Shown: piece by piece, positions 8,070-15,650 of the stretch
How positions within the stretch are numbered: the first letter of the stretch is position 1
Layout: every line of letters begins with the position of its first letter
NCBI GenBank assembly: GCA_002328865.1
Contig: DCWO01000040.1
Location: 1-21,130, forward strand
Reading direction: 5' to 3'
Source: Dehalococcoidia bacterium UBA2160
GTDB lineage: Bacteria > Chloroflexota > Dehalococcoidia > Lucifugimonadales > UBA1123
Length of the DNA: 21,130 nt
The notes under the pieces: generated by a model
What the model was told of the DNA's origin: nothing
The model's database searches: none
Seen by the model: only the letters and a program-made list of their open reading frames with translations
Made by a program: the position numbers and the translations under genes

Positions 8070-8125
8070 TCGTTCCTGGAGGCGTCGAGAGTATACCAGA
8101 AACCAGACGGCTCACCGGAGCGGGA

Positions 8126-8731
8126 ATGGCCATAGTTCCAATCCTAGAATTGCCCCATCCGATGTTGCGGAGGCGTGCGCGCAAAGTCCGTGGCATCGAC
8201 AGAAAAGTGTTGGAAATCGCCAACAACATGGTCGAGACGATGCACGACGCCGGAGGCGTGGGGCTGGCGGCAAACCAGATAGGCATTCTGCAGCGGATTA
8301 TCGTGATCCAGATGATGGAAGAGGAGGAGGCCCGCGTTTACATCAACCCTGAAATCATCAAACGCGAAGGCGAACGAGAAGTCGAAGAGGGTTGCCTCTC
8401 GATACCGGGCTATCGCGGGATGATTCAGAGGTCGGTGTGGGTGAGGTTCGGCGCCTTGGATCATACATCCACTGTTGTGAAGCTCAAAGCTGAAGGGTTG
8501 CTGTCACAAGCTCTGGAGCACGAAGTCGACCACTTGAACGGGATCTTATACATCGACCATCTCAAGAGCCACGACGACTTCTACAAGATTGAGCCCGACG
8601 ACGTGTCGCAGGACGAGTCCGAAGGAGAAGGCTCCGTCGAAAACGAGGTGGAGGTGGATCAAGGGCTCGGAACGAAGGATTCGGAACAGTCTGACGGCGA
8701 AGGCTCCGCCGCATCCTTGACGGTGACGTAG
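8126..8731 (+). CDS. def: Peptide deformylase with acidic C-terminal tail
   Basis: Removes the formyl group from the N-terminal Met of new proteins at the ribosome exit. All three PDF motifs are present: GGVGLAANQ (motif I), E-G-C90-L-S (motif II, metal ligand Cys90) and H132-E-V-D-H136 (motif III, two metal ligands and the catalytic Glu133). The catalytic core ends near residue 148. The remaining 50 or so residues are very rich in Asp, Glu and Ser (for example DESEGEGSVENEVEVD) and contain no recognisable domain. At 201 residues it is longer than the common 150-190. ATG 8126 has GGAG 5 bases upstream and follows the promoter at 8040-8069. Confidence 0.95.
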   Translation: MAIVPILELPHPMLRRRARKVRGIDRKVLEIANNMVETMHDAGGVGLAANQIGILQRIIVIQMMEEEEARVYINPEIIKREGEREVEEGCLSIPGYRGMIQRSVWVRFGALDHTSTVVKLKAEGLLSQALEHEVDHLNGILYIDHLKSHDDFYKIEPDDVSQDESEGEGSVENEVEVDQGLGTKDSEQSDGEGSAASLTVT

Positions 8732-8895
8732 GCTGGACGAATCGTTCGACTGAACGCCAGTGGTCACGACTCACAACCCACATCGACAGTCAGCTTCGAT
8801 CATCCCATGACGCACCCGAAGCGTCCCTGTGCCCCGAGCAAGGCTCAGCAAAGTGAATACAACGGAACGCTGGCTATGGGAGCCGGCATCGCGGC

Positions 8896-10398
8896 ATGAA
8901 CACGCAACCCACATCAGATCACGTCCACCGCCCATCGCACGGCATCCCTGAGATCGTTCTTGAGATCGAAGGCATGACGGCGGCGCGTGGCGTCGAAGCG
9001 TATCTCGTCGGCGGCGCTGTCCGCGACAGCCTGCTTGGAAGAACACCAAAAGAATACGATATAGCTGTTGCGACGGATGCCAGCGCCTTCGCAAAGCTGC
9101 TGGCCGATCAGGCCGGCGGTCATTTCGTTTCGCTGGACACCGAGCGCGATACGGCACGGGTCGTCATCCCGTCGGAAACAGACCCAGTCGCGATCGATTT
9201 TACACACATCTCTGACGATATCCACAGCGACCTTGGAAGGCGGGACTTCACGATTAACGCGATGGCCGCGCGTCTGGACGGCGTGGCCGGCGGCGAATGG
9301 GACGTGATAGACCCTTGCGGCGGACGCCACGACCTTGGCCGAGGCGAGGTCCGCGCTGTCAAAGATGATGTCTTTCGCCTTGATGCGGTAAGGATGATGC
9401 GAGCAGTCAGGATCGCCGCGGCTCTAAGATTCTCGCTGAACTCAGACACGGCCGCGTCGGTTCAGCGCGATTCCAACCAACTCACCAACTCGGCCCCGGA
9501 GCGGATTCGCGAAGAACTGCTGAAGACGCTCGCAGAGTCCGGCGCAAGAGATTCGATTCGACTGATGGACCGCCTCGGCCTGCTCTCCCAGGTGATCCCT
9601 GAGATCGACCAAGCGCGAGACGTGGCTCAACCGAAGGAGCACCACTGGGACGTGTTCAACCACCTGGTTGAGACGGTGGGTTTTGCCGAGAGCATCCTGG
9701 ATGACCGCGAAGGGGACGATCTCGTCTCAAGCATGCTTCCCAGGTTTGACGGCATGCGCGAGTACTTTGCATCCGAGGCAACCGACGGCGCCAGTCGTAG
9801 TACTTTGCTAAGATTCACTGGGTTGATCCATGATATCGGCAAGCCCGCGTCCAAGACCTTGGAGCCTTCGGGACGCATCCGGTTTTTTGGACACAACGAG
9901 GTCGGCGCTGAAATGGCCGGAACGATCATGGGCCGTTTGAGATTTGGGCGGCGCGGGATCAGAATGGTGAAGACGATGATCCAGCACCACCTTCGGCCAA
10001 TGCAGATGGCAGCTACAGGAAAACTTCCGACCAAGCGCGCCGTTTACCGATATTTCCGAGACGTGGGTGATCCTGCGCTGGACACGCTGTACCTGAACGT
10101 GGCAGACTTTCTTGCGGCGAGGGGACCGGAGCTGACCGAAGAGGGAATGGCGGAAGTGTCCTCGGTCATCTCACATATCCTGAAGACAGAATACAGGCCG
10201 GAACCGGCCGTTCCCGTCGGGAAGGGCCTGATCGACGGCAACGACGTGATGAACGAATTTGGCCTGGAGTCCGGGCCCGAAGTTGGACGCGTGCTGTCGG
10301 CGGTGGCATCCGCCGAGGCGATCGGAACGTTGAACACCAGAGAAGAGGCGTTGACCATGGCGAGAGAGCTTCTGGAGTCTGGAGGCGTCAGTGCGTAG
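8896..10398 (+). CDS. cca: tRNA nucleotidyltransferase (CCA-adding enzyme or poly(A) polymerase type) with HD domain
   Basis: A 500-residue class II nucleotidyltransferase that adds or repairs the 3' CCA of tRNA. The head has G39-G-A-V-R-D44-SLLGR and the catalytic strand E53-Y-D55-IAV, with Glu where many members have the first Asp. RRDFTINAMA, typical of the family, and RLDAVRMMRAVRIAAALRF, the helix linking to the neck domain, follow. A metal-dependent HD domain lies in the middle, with H312-D313 in LIHDIGKP and a preceding HHWDVFNHLVET segment. The ATG has only a distant GGGAG (13 bases), and an in-frame ATG at residue 27 is a weaker alternative. The last 8 bases overlap the secD start, so translation is probably coupled. 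Whether it adds full CCA or only part cannot be decided from sequence. Confidence 0.88.
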   Translation: MNTQPTSDHVHRPSHGIPEIVLEIEGMTAARGVEAYLVGGAVRDSLLGRTPKEYDIAVATDASAFAKLLADQAGGHFVSLDTERDTARVVIPSETDPVAIDFTHISDDIHSDLGRRDFTINAMAARLDGVAGGEWDVIDPCGGRHDLGRGEVRAVKDDVFRLDAVRMMRAVRIAAALRFSLNSDTAASVQRDSNQLTNSAPERIREELLKTLAESGARDSIRLMDRLGLLSQVIPEIDQARDVAQPKEHHWDVFNHLVETVGFAESILDDREGDDLVSSMLPRFDGMREYFASEATDGASRSTLLRFTGLIHDIGKPASKTLEPSGRIRFFGHNEVGAEMAGTIMGRLRFGRRGIRMVKTMIQHHLRPMQMAATGKLPTKRAVYRYFRDVGDPALDTLYLNVADFLAARGPELTEEGMAEVSSVISHILKTEYRPEPAVPVGKGLIDGNDVMNEFGLESGPEVGRVLSAVASAEAIGTLNTREEALTMARELLESGGVSA

Positions 10399-12211
10399 AT
10401 ACGGCAGAACCGTCGTCATCATCGCCGTGCTGGTGGTGCTGGCCGGATTGGCGCTGGGATTCCAAACAATCAATATCGGCAACTTCGAAAGAGGAAGCGA
10501 CACACCTCTAGGTCTGAGCCTGGGCCTGGACCTGCAAGGCGGCAGCCACCTCGTTTACGAAGCGGACTTGCGAGACCCCGAGACCAACGAACGGTTGGAG
10601 GTCACCGAAGACCAGATGGAGTCGCTTAAGCGCACGATCGAGCGACGCGTCAACTCGTCCGGTCTAGGCGAGCCGATAATTCAACTGCTCGACTCAGATC
10701 GACTTCTGATTCAACTTCCGGGCGTCACCGACCCGGAAAGGGCAAAGAGCCTGATCGGTGAAACGGCGCTTCTCGAGTTCAAACACAGGCAACTCGCGGT
10801 GCCCAGGGACATCGAGGAGATCACCCAGGACGACGTCTTGGGCATCACAGTGGACTTACTTGCGGACCCGGACGCGGCAACGACGACGGCGGCCGCGACA
10901 TCCACTCCCGCGGCGGTGGATGACGATCCAGTGGTTCTGATGGTTGAGTTCAGCGAGTCCGGAGTGATCGAATTCCGGACCGTGCTCGACCGGTTGATGG
11001 ACAGTTTCCTCACAGCCTCGGCCCAGCAGCAGACCGGTCGCATACCGCCGGTGCCAAGCCTCCTTGACGTCACGGTTGAGGGCGTTCAGCAGTTGAGATT
11101 CGACGCGACGGTGCTGACCATCGCGCCAATAGGAACGTCCACGACTTACGCGATCGGGTTCCCCGTCGATTCCGTGACCGGAGAGCCGCCGACAATCGAG
11201 GAAGCCAGATCGCAGGTTGGAGACGAAGCGAAGATCTTCTTCACCGAGATCCAGTCGTACGTCGACGAAGACATCGGGTTGACAGGAGAAAAACTCTCGC
11301 GAGCATTCCCGTCACAGCACGGAGGCTCGGGCGCTCCCATAGTGAACATCGAGTTCGACGACGAAGGCACGCGGATCTTTGGCAAGCTTACCGAAGACAT
11401 CGTCATAAAACAGGAGGCGACCGGCCAATCGGACCAGATCGCAATCTTCCTCGACGACGAGGAATTGATTTCGCCTGTCGTGCAGACGGCGATCACGGCC
11501 GGCACCGCCATCATCCAGGGTCGCGATTTCACCCTCGAACGGGTAAGGGACATTTCGTTGCTTCTGGAATCGGGTCGTCTGCCAATTCCGATAACACTGA
11601 TCCAAGAGCGCGACGTCGATGCGATCCTGGGCGAGGACTCGCTGGCCAAGAGCGTGGTGGCCGGCGCGGTCGGCCTGGGCTTGGTGCTGCTGTTCATGAC
11701 GGCATACTACAGGCTGCCGGGATTGCTGGCGTCGATCGCCCTGATTATCTACGCGACCCTGGTGCTGGGGATCTTCAAGATGCTGCCGGTGACCTTGACG
11801 CTTTCAGGTGTCGCGGCGGCAATTCTGTCGATCGGCATGGCGGTCGACGCGAACATTCTGATATTCGAGCGAATGAAGGACGAATTGCGGGCAGGACGCA
11901 CATTGCTTTCTGCAATAAATATCGGGTTCGACCGAGCATGGCCAGCGATCAGAGACGGCAACGTGTCCACGTTGATAACGTGCGGAATCCTCTTCTGGTT
12001 CGCAGATCAGCTTGGCGCAACCATCGTTCAAGGGTTCGCGGCAACCTTGGCGATTGGCGTGGTGGTGTCGATGTTCTCAGCGATCACCATCAGCCGAACA
12101 CTGCTGCGATTAGCATCTATGACACGACTGACCCGAAGTCTCACGTGGTGGACGCCATCCGGGGCATCGGGATTACCGCAACAGGCGACTGCCGCCGAGC
12201 AGAGGAGCTAA
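10391..12211 (+). CDS. secD: Protein translocase subunit SecD
   Basis: A 606-residue membrane protein of the SecDF complex, which uses the proton gradient to pull proteins across the membrane after SecYEG. TM1 is at about residues 8-24. The signature GLDLQGGSHLVYEAD starts at G45, a large extracytoplasmic P1 region follows, and five C-terminal helices begin near residue 420. SIGMAVDANILIFERMKDE contains D486, equivalent to the membrane Asp important for proton flow. Unusual is a low-complexity Asp/Ala/Thr/Pro stretch at about 161-182 (PDAATTTAAATSTPAAVDDD) inside the P1 region. The start is GTG 10391, with GGAGG five bases before it, inside the end of cca. secF follows after 3 bases. No yajC is present in the window. 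Confidence 0.94.
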   Translation: MRRYGRTVVIIAVLVVLAGLALGFQTINIGNFERGSDTPLGLSLGLDLQGGSHLVYEADLRDPETNERLEVTEDQMESLKRTIERRVNSSGLGEPIIQLLDSDRLLIQLPGVTDPERAKSLIGETALLEFKHRQLAVPRDIEEITQDDVLGITVDLLADPDAATTTAAATSTPAAVDDDPVVLMVEFSESGVIEFRTVLDRLMDSFLTASAQQQTGRIPPVPSLLDVTVEGVQQLRFDATVLTIAPIGTSTTYAIGFPVDSVTGEPPTIEEARSQVGDEAKIFFTEIQSYVDEDIGLTGEKLSRAFPSQHGGSGAPIVNIEFDDEGTRIFGKLTEDIVIKQEATGQSDQIAIFLDDEELISPVVQTAITAGTAIIQGRDFTLERVRDISLLLESGRLPIPITLIQERDVDAILGEDSLAKSVVAGAVGLGLVLLFMTAYYRLPGLLASIALIIYATLVLGIFKMLPVTLTLSGVAAAILSIGMAVDANILIFERMKDELRAGRTLLSAINIGFDRAWPAIRDGNVSTLITCGILFWFADQLGATIVQGFAATLAIGVVVSMFSAITISRTLLRLASMTRLTRSLTWWTPSGASGLPQQATAAEQRS

Positions 12212-12214
12212 GAC

Positions 12215-13141
12215 GTGGACTTCGTAGGCAAACGAGGCTGGTTTTTCGTGACATCGTTGCTCGTGATAGCGCCGGGCATCGTATTCCTCATCATCGCGCC
12301 AGGGTTAAAGCCTGGCATCGATTTCACGGGCGGCTCGGCGGTCACGCTGGAATTCCAAGATGACGTGACCCAGACGCCGTTGCGTGAAGAGTTGGCCGAT
12401 TTGGGTTACCCGGACGCGACCATCCAAAAGCTCGAATCGAACACTTTCTTCATCCGAACCAAGGAACTAAGCGGCGCCGCCAAGGAATCGATGATTGCCA
12501 GTCTTGAGTCGACGCTTTCGCCCAGCGGAGTGCTGGAGTTGTCCTTCTATCTGGTGTCTCCCGTGGTTGCCAGCGAAACCGTGCTCAACGCCGTGTACGC
12601 CGTCCTGGCTGCGGCGGTCGGCATATTCTTCTATGTGTGGTGGGCGTTCAGAAACGTGCCGAGCCCGTTTCGCTACGGCCTGGCGGCGATCGCCGCTCTC
12701 GTGCACGATGCCGTGATCGTGATCGGCATCTTCGCGATACTCGGCGTGGTTGCGGACATCGAAGTCGGCACCATGTTCTTGATCGCCATCCTGACCGTGA
12801 TCGGATACAGCGTCAACGACACGATCGTTGTCTTCGACAGAATCAGGGAGAACGTGCTCACGTACCCGAACAGGGAACTGGCGGAAGTGGTCAACCTGAG
12901 CATATCCGAGACCATCGGACGCTCGCTCAACACCAGCCTCACCCTATTGTTCACATTGATGGCGATGATACTGTTCGGTGGCGCGACCATCAGGGAGTTC
13001 CTGCTGGTGCTTCTGGTTGGCGTGGTCGCCGGAACCTATAGCTCGATCGGACTGGCCAGCCAACTCTTGGTCTCATGGGAGTACGGCGACCTGAGACGGA
13101 TCTTGGGCCGACGGAGCAGCGAAGCAGCGGCAACGGCCTAG
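12215..13141 (+). CDS. secF: Protein translocase subunit SecF
   Basis: A 308-residue partner of SecD. TM1 is at about residues 9-29, followed by GIDFTGGSAVTLEF (34-47), the family signature, then a small P4-like extracytoplasmic domain and five further helices. The C-terminal half has AALVHDAVIVIGIFA, TMFLIAILTVIGYSVNDTIV and VVFDRIRENV, all diagnostic. The start is GTG 12215, 3 bases after the secD TAA, with GAGGAG 7 bases upstream; this is a tight translational unit with secD. The length matches separate SecF proteins. The gene ends 214 bases before the convergent alcohol dehydrogenase gene, with two hairpin repeats between them. Confidence 0.94.
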   Translation: MDFVGKRGWFFVTSLLVIAPGIVFLIIAPGLKPGIDFTGGSAVTLEFQDDVTQTPLREELADLGYPDATIQKLESNTFFIRTKELSGAAKESMIASLESTLSPSGVLELSFYLVSPVVASETVLNAVYAVLAAAVGIFFYVWWAFRNVPSPFRYGLAAIAALVHDAVIVIGIFAILGVVADIEVGTMFLIAILTVIGYSVNDTIVVFDRIRENVLTYPNRELAEVVNLSISETIGRSLNTSLTLLFTLMAMILFGGATIREFLLVLLVGVVAGTYSSIGLASQLLVSWEYGDLRRILGRRSSEAAATA

Positions 13142-13160
13142 CGCGGGCGTGTGTCAATCC

Positions 13161-13185
13161 GTAGGGGAGGGTTTCAAGCTCTCCC
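13161..13185. repeat. Imperfect hairpin repeat after secF
   Basis: GTAGGGGAGGGTTTCAAGC then TCTCCC. GGGAG (13165-13169) pairs with CTCCC (13181-13185), and the interior pairs only partly. It shares the GTAGGG..GGTTTCAA core with the cleaner repeat at 13272-13290, so the two look like diverged copies of one intergenic element. The next bases, GCCTTGTTT, are only mildly T-rich. It could aid secF termination. Confidence 0.4.
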
Positions 13186-13271
13186 GCCTTGTTTCGAGGG
13201 CATGAGCGGTCTCAGCGCGGGTACGACCTGCTTGCTTGCACTGCGGTAGCGTGTTTCCATGCGACGTGACG

Positions 13272-13290
13272 GTAGGGTTTCAAACCCTAC
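13272..13290. repeat. Near-perfect palindromic repeat between secF and the alcohol dehydrogenase
   Basis: GTAGGGTTT (13272-13280) and AAACCCTAC (13282-13290) form a 9-bp stem around a single C. A further CCTAC follows directly. This resembles the short GTAGGG-type palindromic intergenic repeats seen in many environmental genomes. It may act as a two-way transcription stop between convergent genes. Confidence 0.5.
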
Positions 13291-13355
13291 CCTACAGCAA
13301 TACCCGACACATCGGCATCCTAGCTTTGCCGGAATCTGTCGAGCCAAACACTGCG

Positions 13356-14384
13356 CTAAGGGACCAGCACGACCCTTCCGAACGCTTGCCGCGACGTAAC
13401 CAGGTCGAATGCAGTGCGAGCATCGTCCAGCGGGACTTGGTCGGAAACGACAGGCGTCACCTCGCCGGCGGCGACCATTCGGATCACCTCTTCGACCTGG
13501 GCTTTGCCTGCGCCCGAAGAACCCAGCACCGTCGCGTCTCGGAAGATCACCTCGGCCAGATTGAAGCTGACGCGATTGCCTTCCACCTCTCCCAACACAA
13601 CCAATCTCCCGAACTGGGTCAGGCTTCGCAACGACGACGAGAACGTTGCGGACCCGACGGTGTCGACAACGATGTCCGCGCCCGCGTCCTCGGTCAATGC
13701 CAGTGCGATTTCGGAGAAATCCAACTCTCCGCCCAATACCACGCCGCCAGGCGCGTACGCCTCGAGGCTGTCGAGTTTCTCGGGAGACGAAGTGGCCGCC
13801 AGCACCTGACCGCCCAGGGCCGTCGCGATCTGGAGCGCGTGGACTCCCAGTCCGCCGCCCGCGCCAGTGACAAGCACGGTTTCCCCGGCGTGTGTTCGCG
13901 CCACGTCCTTCAACGCCTGCAGCGTGACCGCGATAGGGCAGGCAAGTACGCTGGCCGTTTCGAGGTCCACGCCATCGGGCAAGCGGACGAAGCACCTTTC
14001 GGGCAGAGTGACGTATTCGGCGAAGCCTCCGTTCACGCCGTGGCCCACGCCGCGACCGGTCTCGCACCGGTACTCGTGGCCTGCGACGCAACGTTCGCAC
14101 TCGCCGCAGAACACGGTGAGATTCGCGACGACCCGGTCGCCTGGATTCAGCGCACTCGTTCCCGTGCCGGTTTGCTCGACCGTGCCCGCAATCTCATGCC
14201 CCAGAATGACGTCCGGATTTACCCCTCGACGGAGGAGGCCGCGCATGATCGCGACATCGTGGTTGCATAGCCCAGCCGAAGCGACCTTGACGAGCGCCTC
14301 ACCCTCTCCCGGTGTCGGGGTGTCGACCTCGCGCACTTCCAGGTCGGGGTCCTCGCCTGGGGTGTTCACGTATAGAGCTCTCAA
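13356..14384 (-). CDS. Zinc-dependent alcohol dehydrogenase (MDR family)
   Basis: A 342-residue medium-chain dehydrogenase. Catalytic zinc ligands are C40 (GLCNHD) and H63 in GHEIAG. The structural zinc lobe is complete: C93-x2-C96-x2-C99-x7-C107. The NAD(P) fold has VLVTGAGGGLGVHALQIA near residues 168-185. It should oxidise alcohols or reduce aldehydes or ketones; the exact substrate is unknown. The start is TTG (14382-14384). This rare codon is well supported by AGGAGG 7 bases upstream and by the family N-terminus MRALYV. The gene follows the DUF1932 dehydrogenase on the same strand with a 117-base gap containing an inverted repeat (14428-14444). The two may share a pathway, for example oxidation of a branched or hydroxylated acid, which is inference. 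Confidence 0.9.
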   Translation of the reverse strand: MRALYVNTPGEDPDLEVREVDTPTPGEGEALVKVASAGLCNHDVAIMRGLLRRGVNPDVILGHEIAGTVEQTGTGTSALNPGDRVVANLTVFCGECERCVAGHEYRCETGRGVGHGVNGGFAEYVTLPERCFVRLPDGVDLETASVLACPIAVTLQALKDVARTHAGETVLVTGAGGGLGVHALQIATALGGQVLAATSSPEKLDSLEAYAPGGVVLGGELDFSEIALALTEDAGADIVVDTVGSATFSSSLRSLTQFGRLVVLGEVEGNRVSFNLAEVIFRDATVLGSSGAGKAQVEEVIRMVAAGEVTPVVSDQVPLDDARTAFDLVTSRQAFGRVVLVP

Positions 14385-14427
14385 TTCGATCCCTCCTGGC
14401 GATGGGTTCGGATTTACACGTTAAGCA

Positions 14428-14444
14428 GCGAGTCTTGAACTCGC
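14428..14444. promoter_or_regulatory. Inverted repeat upstream of the alcohol dehydrogenase
   Basis: GCGAGT (14428-14433), five bases, then ACTCGC (14439-14444): perfect 6-bp arms about 44 bases upstream of the TTG start. It could be an operator or a small hairpin in the leader. No good promoter hexamers are visible beside it. Confidence 0.3.
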
Positions 14445-14501
14445 CTCTGAGGACAGCCTCTCACAACTGTTCTTGGCTCAAAGACTCACCACGCCATGGT
14501 G

Positions 14502-15401
14502 TCAGTCGCCGATTTCCGTCCTCGCGGGCAAATGTTCGGCAACGACGCTGATAGTGTCAGCCATCGTGCGCGACCGGTCCACGGTCTCGGGCGACTCGTC
14601 GGCAAATGGCGTCGAGGTCAGCAGCCGGAACATCTCGGCCGCGCCTTGATGGAGATGCGGGGTCACGCCGCTCGCTTCGAACGTAGCCGCGATCTCCTCC
14701 ATCTCGCCGATCCAACGACCCGCGTTCGAAGGCAGGCGAGGCACACTGGCTCGAGCGCGATTCAAGGTTTCAGCCTGGCTGAATGCCAGCTCCGAAGCGA
14801 GTTCGTCCGACAGGCCGAGAGATTCGGCCGCGGTCAGCATCGCCACCAACAGGGCGGAAGTCCCCTTGGTGAACGACGCATAGCACATCTTAATGCCGGA
14901 TGCGCGGCCCACCCCGCCGCCGATGTCGCGAACAGCGATGCCTTTGCCGTCGAGTTCCGCCATTAACGACGAGTGTGGCCCTGAGCAGTAGAAACGCGGC
15001 ACTGCGCCTCGTGCGGGAGAGCCGCCGATGATGCCGCCGTCGATGAATCGCGACCCCGCACCCGTGATTGTCGCGTCGATCTCACGAGCCGTCTGGGGAG
15101 ACACCGCGTTGCAGTCGGCGTAGACGGCGCTGGCCCCGACGGCGCTCGCGGCGTCCGCGAAGGCGCGAGCGGTCGCTGCCGCCTGCGACGGCACGAGGAT
15201 GGACAGCACGAGGTCTGCCTGAGCGGCCAAGTCTCCGAGGTCCGGCACGTCTCTGATTCCGCCTTCCTCGGCCAGGGCTCGCGTCCGGTCGCTACGACCA
15301 GTCAAACAAGTGATTACATCGAACCCGTTTTCGCCCAGCGCCTTGCCCACGCCGTGGCCCATGTCGCCCGGGCTCAAAATCGCGATCGTCTTTATCGTCA
15401 T
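14502..15401 (-). CDS. NAD(P)-dependent dehydrogenase with DUF1932 C-terminal domain
   Basis: A 299-residue protein of the beta-hydroxyacid/6-phosphogluconate dehydrogenase superfamily. The N-terminal Rossmann segment is IAILSPGDMGHGVGKALGEN (residues 6-25), where SPGDMG is characteristic of the DUF1932 group. ADLVLSILVPSQA follows as the end of the fold. The substrate region FIDGGIIGGSP resembles the phosphate-type DGGIxG motif. K in GIKMCYASFTKG is in the position of the general base. The C-terminal helical part (residues about 190-265) is DUF1932-like. The start ATG (15399-15401) has GGAG 11 bases upstream, a little far. A TATAAT lies upstream at 15459-15464. The substrate is unknown; the gene probably forms a unit with the alcohol dehydrogenase downstream. 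Confidence 0.82.
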   Translation of the reverse strand: MTIKTIAILSPGDMGHGVGKALGENGFDVITCLTGRSDRTRALAEEGGIRDVPDLGDLAAQADLVLSILVPSQAAATARAFADAASAVGASAVYADCNAVSPQTAREIDATITGAGSRFIDGGIIGGSPARGAVPRFYCSGPHSSLMAELDGKGIAVRDIGGGVGRASGIKMCYASFTKGTSALLVAMLTAAESLGLSDELASELAFSQAETLNRARASVPRLPSNAGRWIGEMEEIAATFEASGVTPHLHQGAAEMFRLLTSTPFADESPETVDRSRTMADTISVVAEHLPARTEIGD

Positions 15402-15458
15402 AGGTGTTTCATCTCCATTGTCGGGCTGCGCCTAAAGATGCGCATCGAAGATTGTCCG

Positions 15459-15464
15459 ATTATA
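15459..15464 (-). promoter_or_regulatory. Probable -10 element for the DUF1932 dehydrogenase
   Basis: A perfect TATAAT on the minus strand, about 58 bases before the start codon. Eighteen bases further upstream is only TTTGCC, a poor -35 match, so an activator may be needed or the match may be chance. Confidence 0.35.
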
Positions 15465-15516
15465 GGTCAGCGAGATCGGGTAGGCAAAGTTAGAGTCGCA
15501 CAAGCGCTGAGAATAC

Positions 15517-15558
15517 TGGAGAAATTCGCGACGGCCCAATACAATTTCCGTTGGGCCG
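15517..15558 (+). promoter_or_regulatory. Candidate nfo promoter overlapped by an inverted repeat
   Basis: TGGAGA (15517-15522) and TACAAT (15540-15545) are spaced by 17 bases. The -10 lies inside the loop of a perfect 8-bp inverted repeat: CGGCCCAA (15532-15539) and TTGGGCCG (15551-15558). A protein bound to the repeat would cover the -10 and the start of transcription. About 93 bases separate the repeat from the nfo start; nothing else is recognised in that leader. Confidence 0.4.
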
Positions 15559-15650
15559 GCGTCGGAGACGTCGCTGACTTCAGAATTCGATCACTTCATT
15601 GCCAGATCCCTGGATCCGATTCGCGGAAAATTCAGAACGGAGTATGGAAA

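Noticed and set aside
13236..14270. 344-codon plus-strand frame opposite the alcohol dehydrogenase
   Set aside because: The minus-strand gene has both zinc sites and the Rossmann motif; the plus-strand product is His/Arg/Gln-rich nonsense.
15354..15650. Long N-terminal extension of endonuclease IV
   Set aside because: The enzyme begins at MRVGAHVS with a good ribosome-binding site; the extension crosses the candidate promoter and overlaps the divergent gene.
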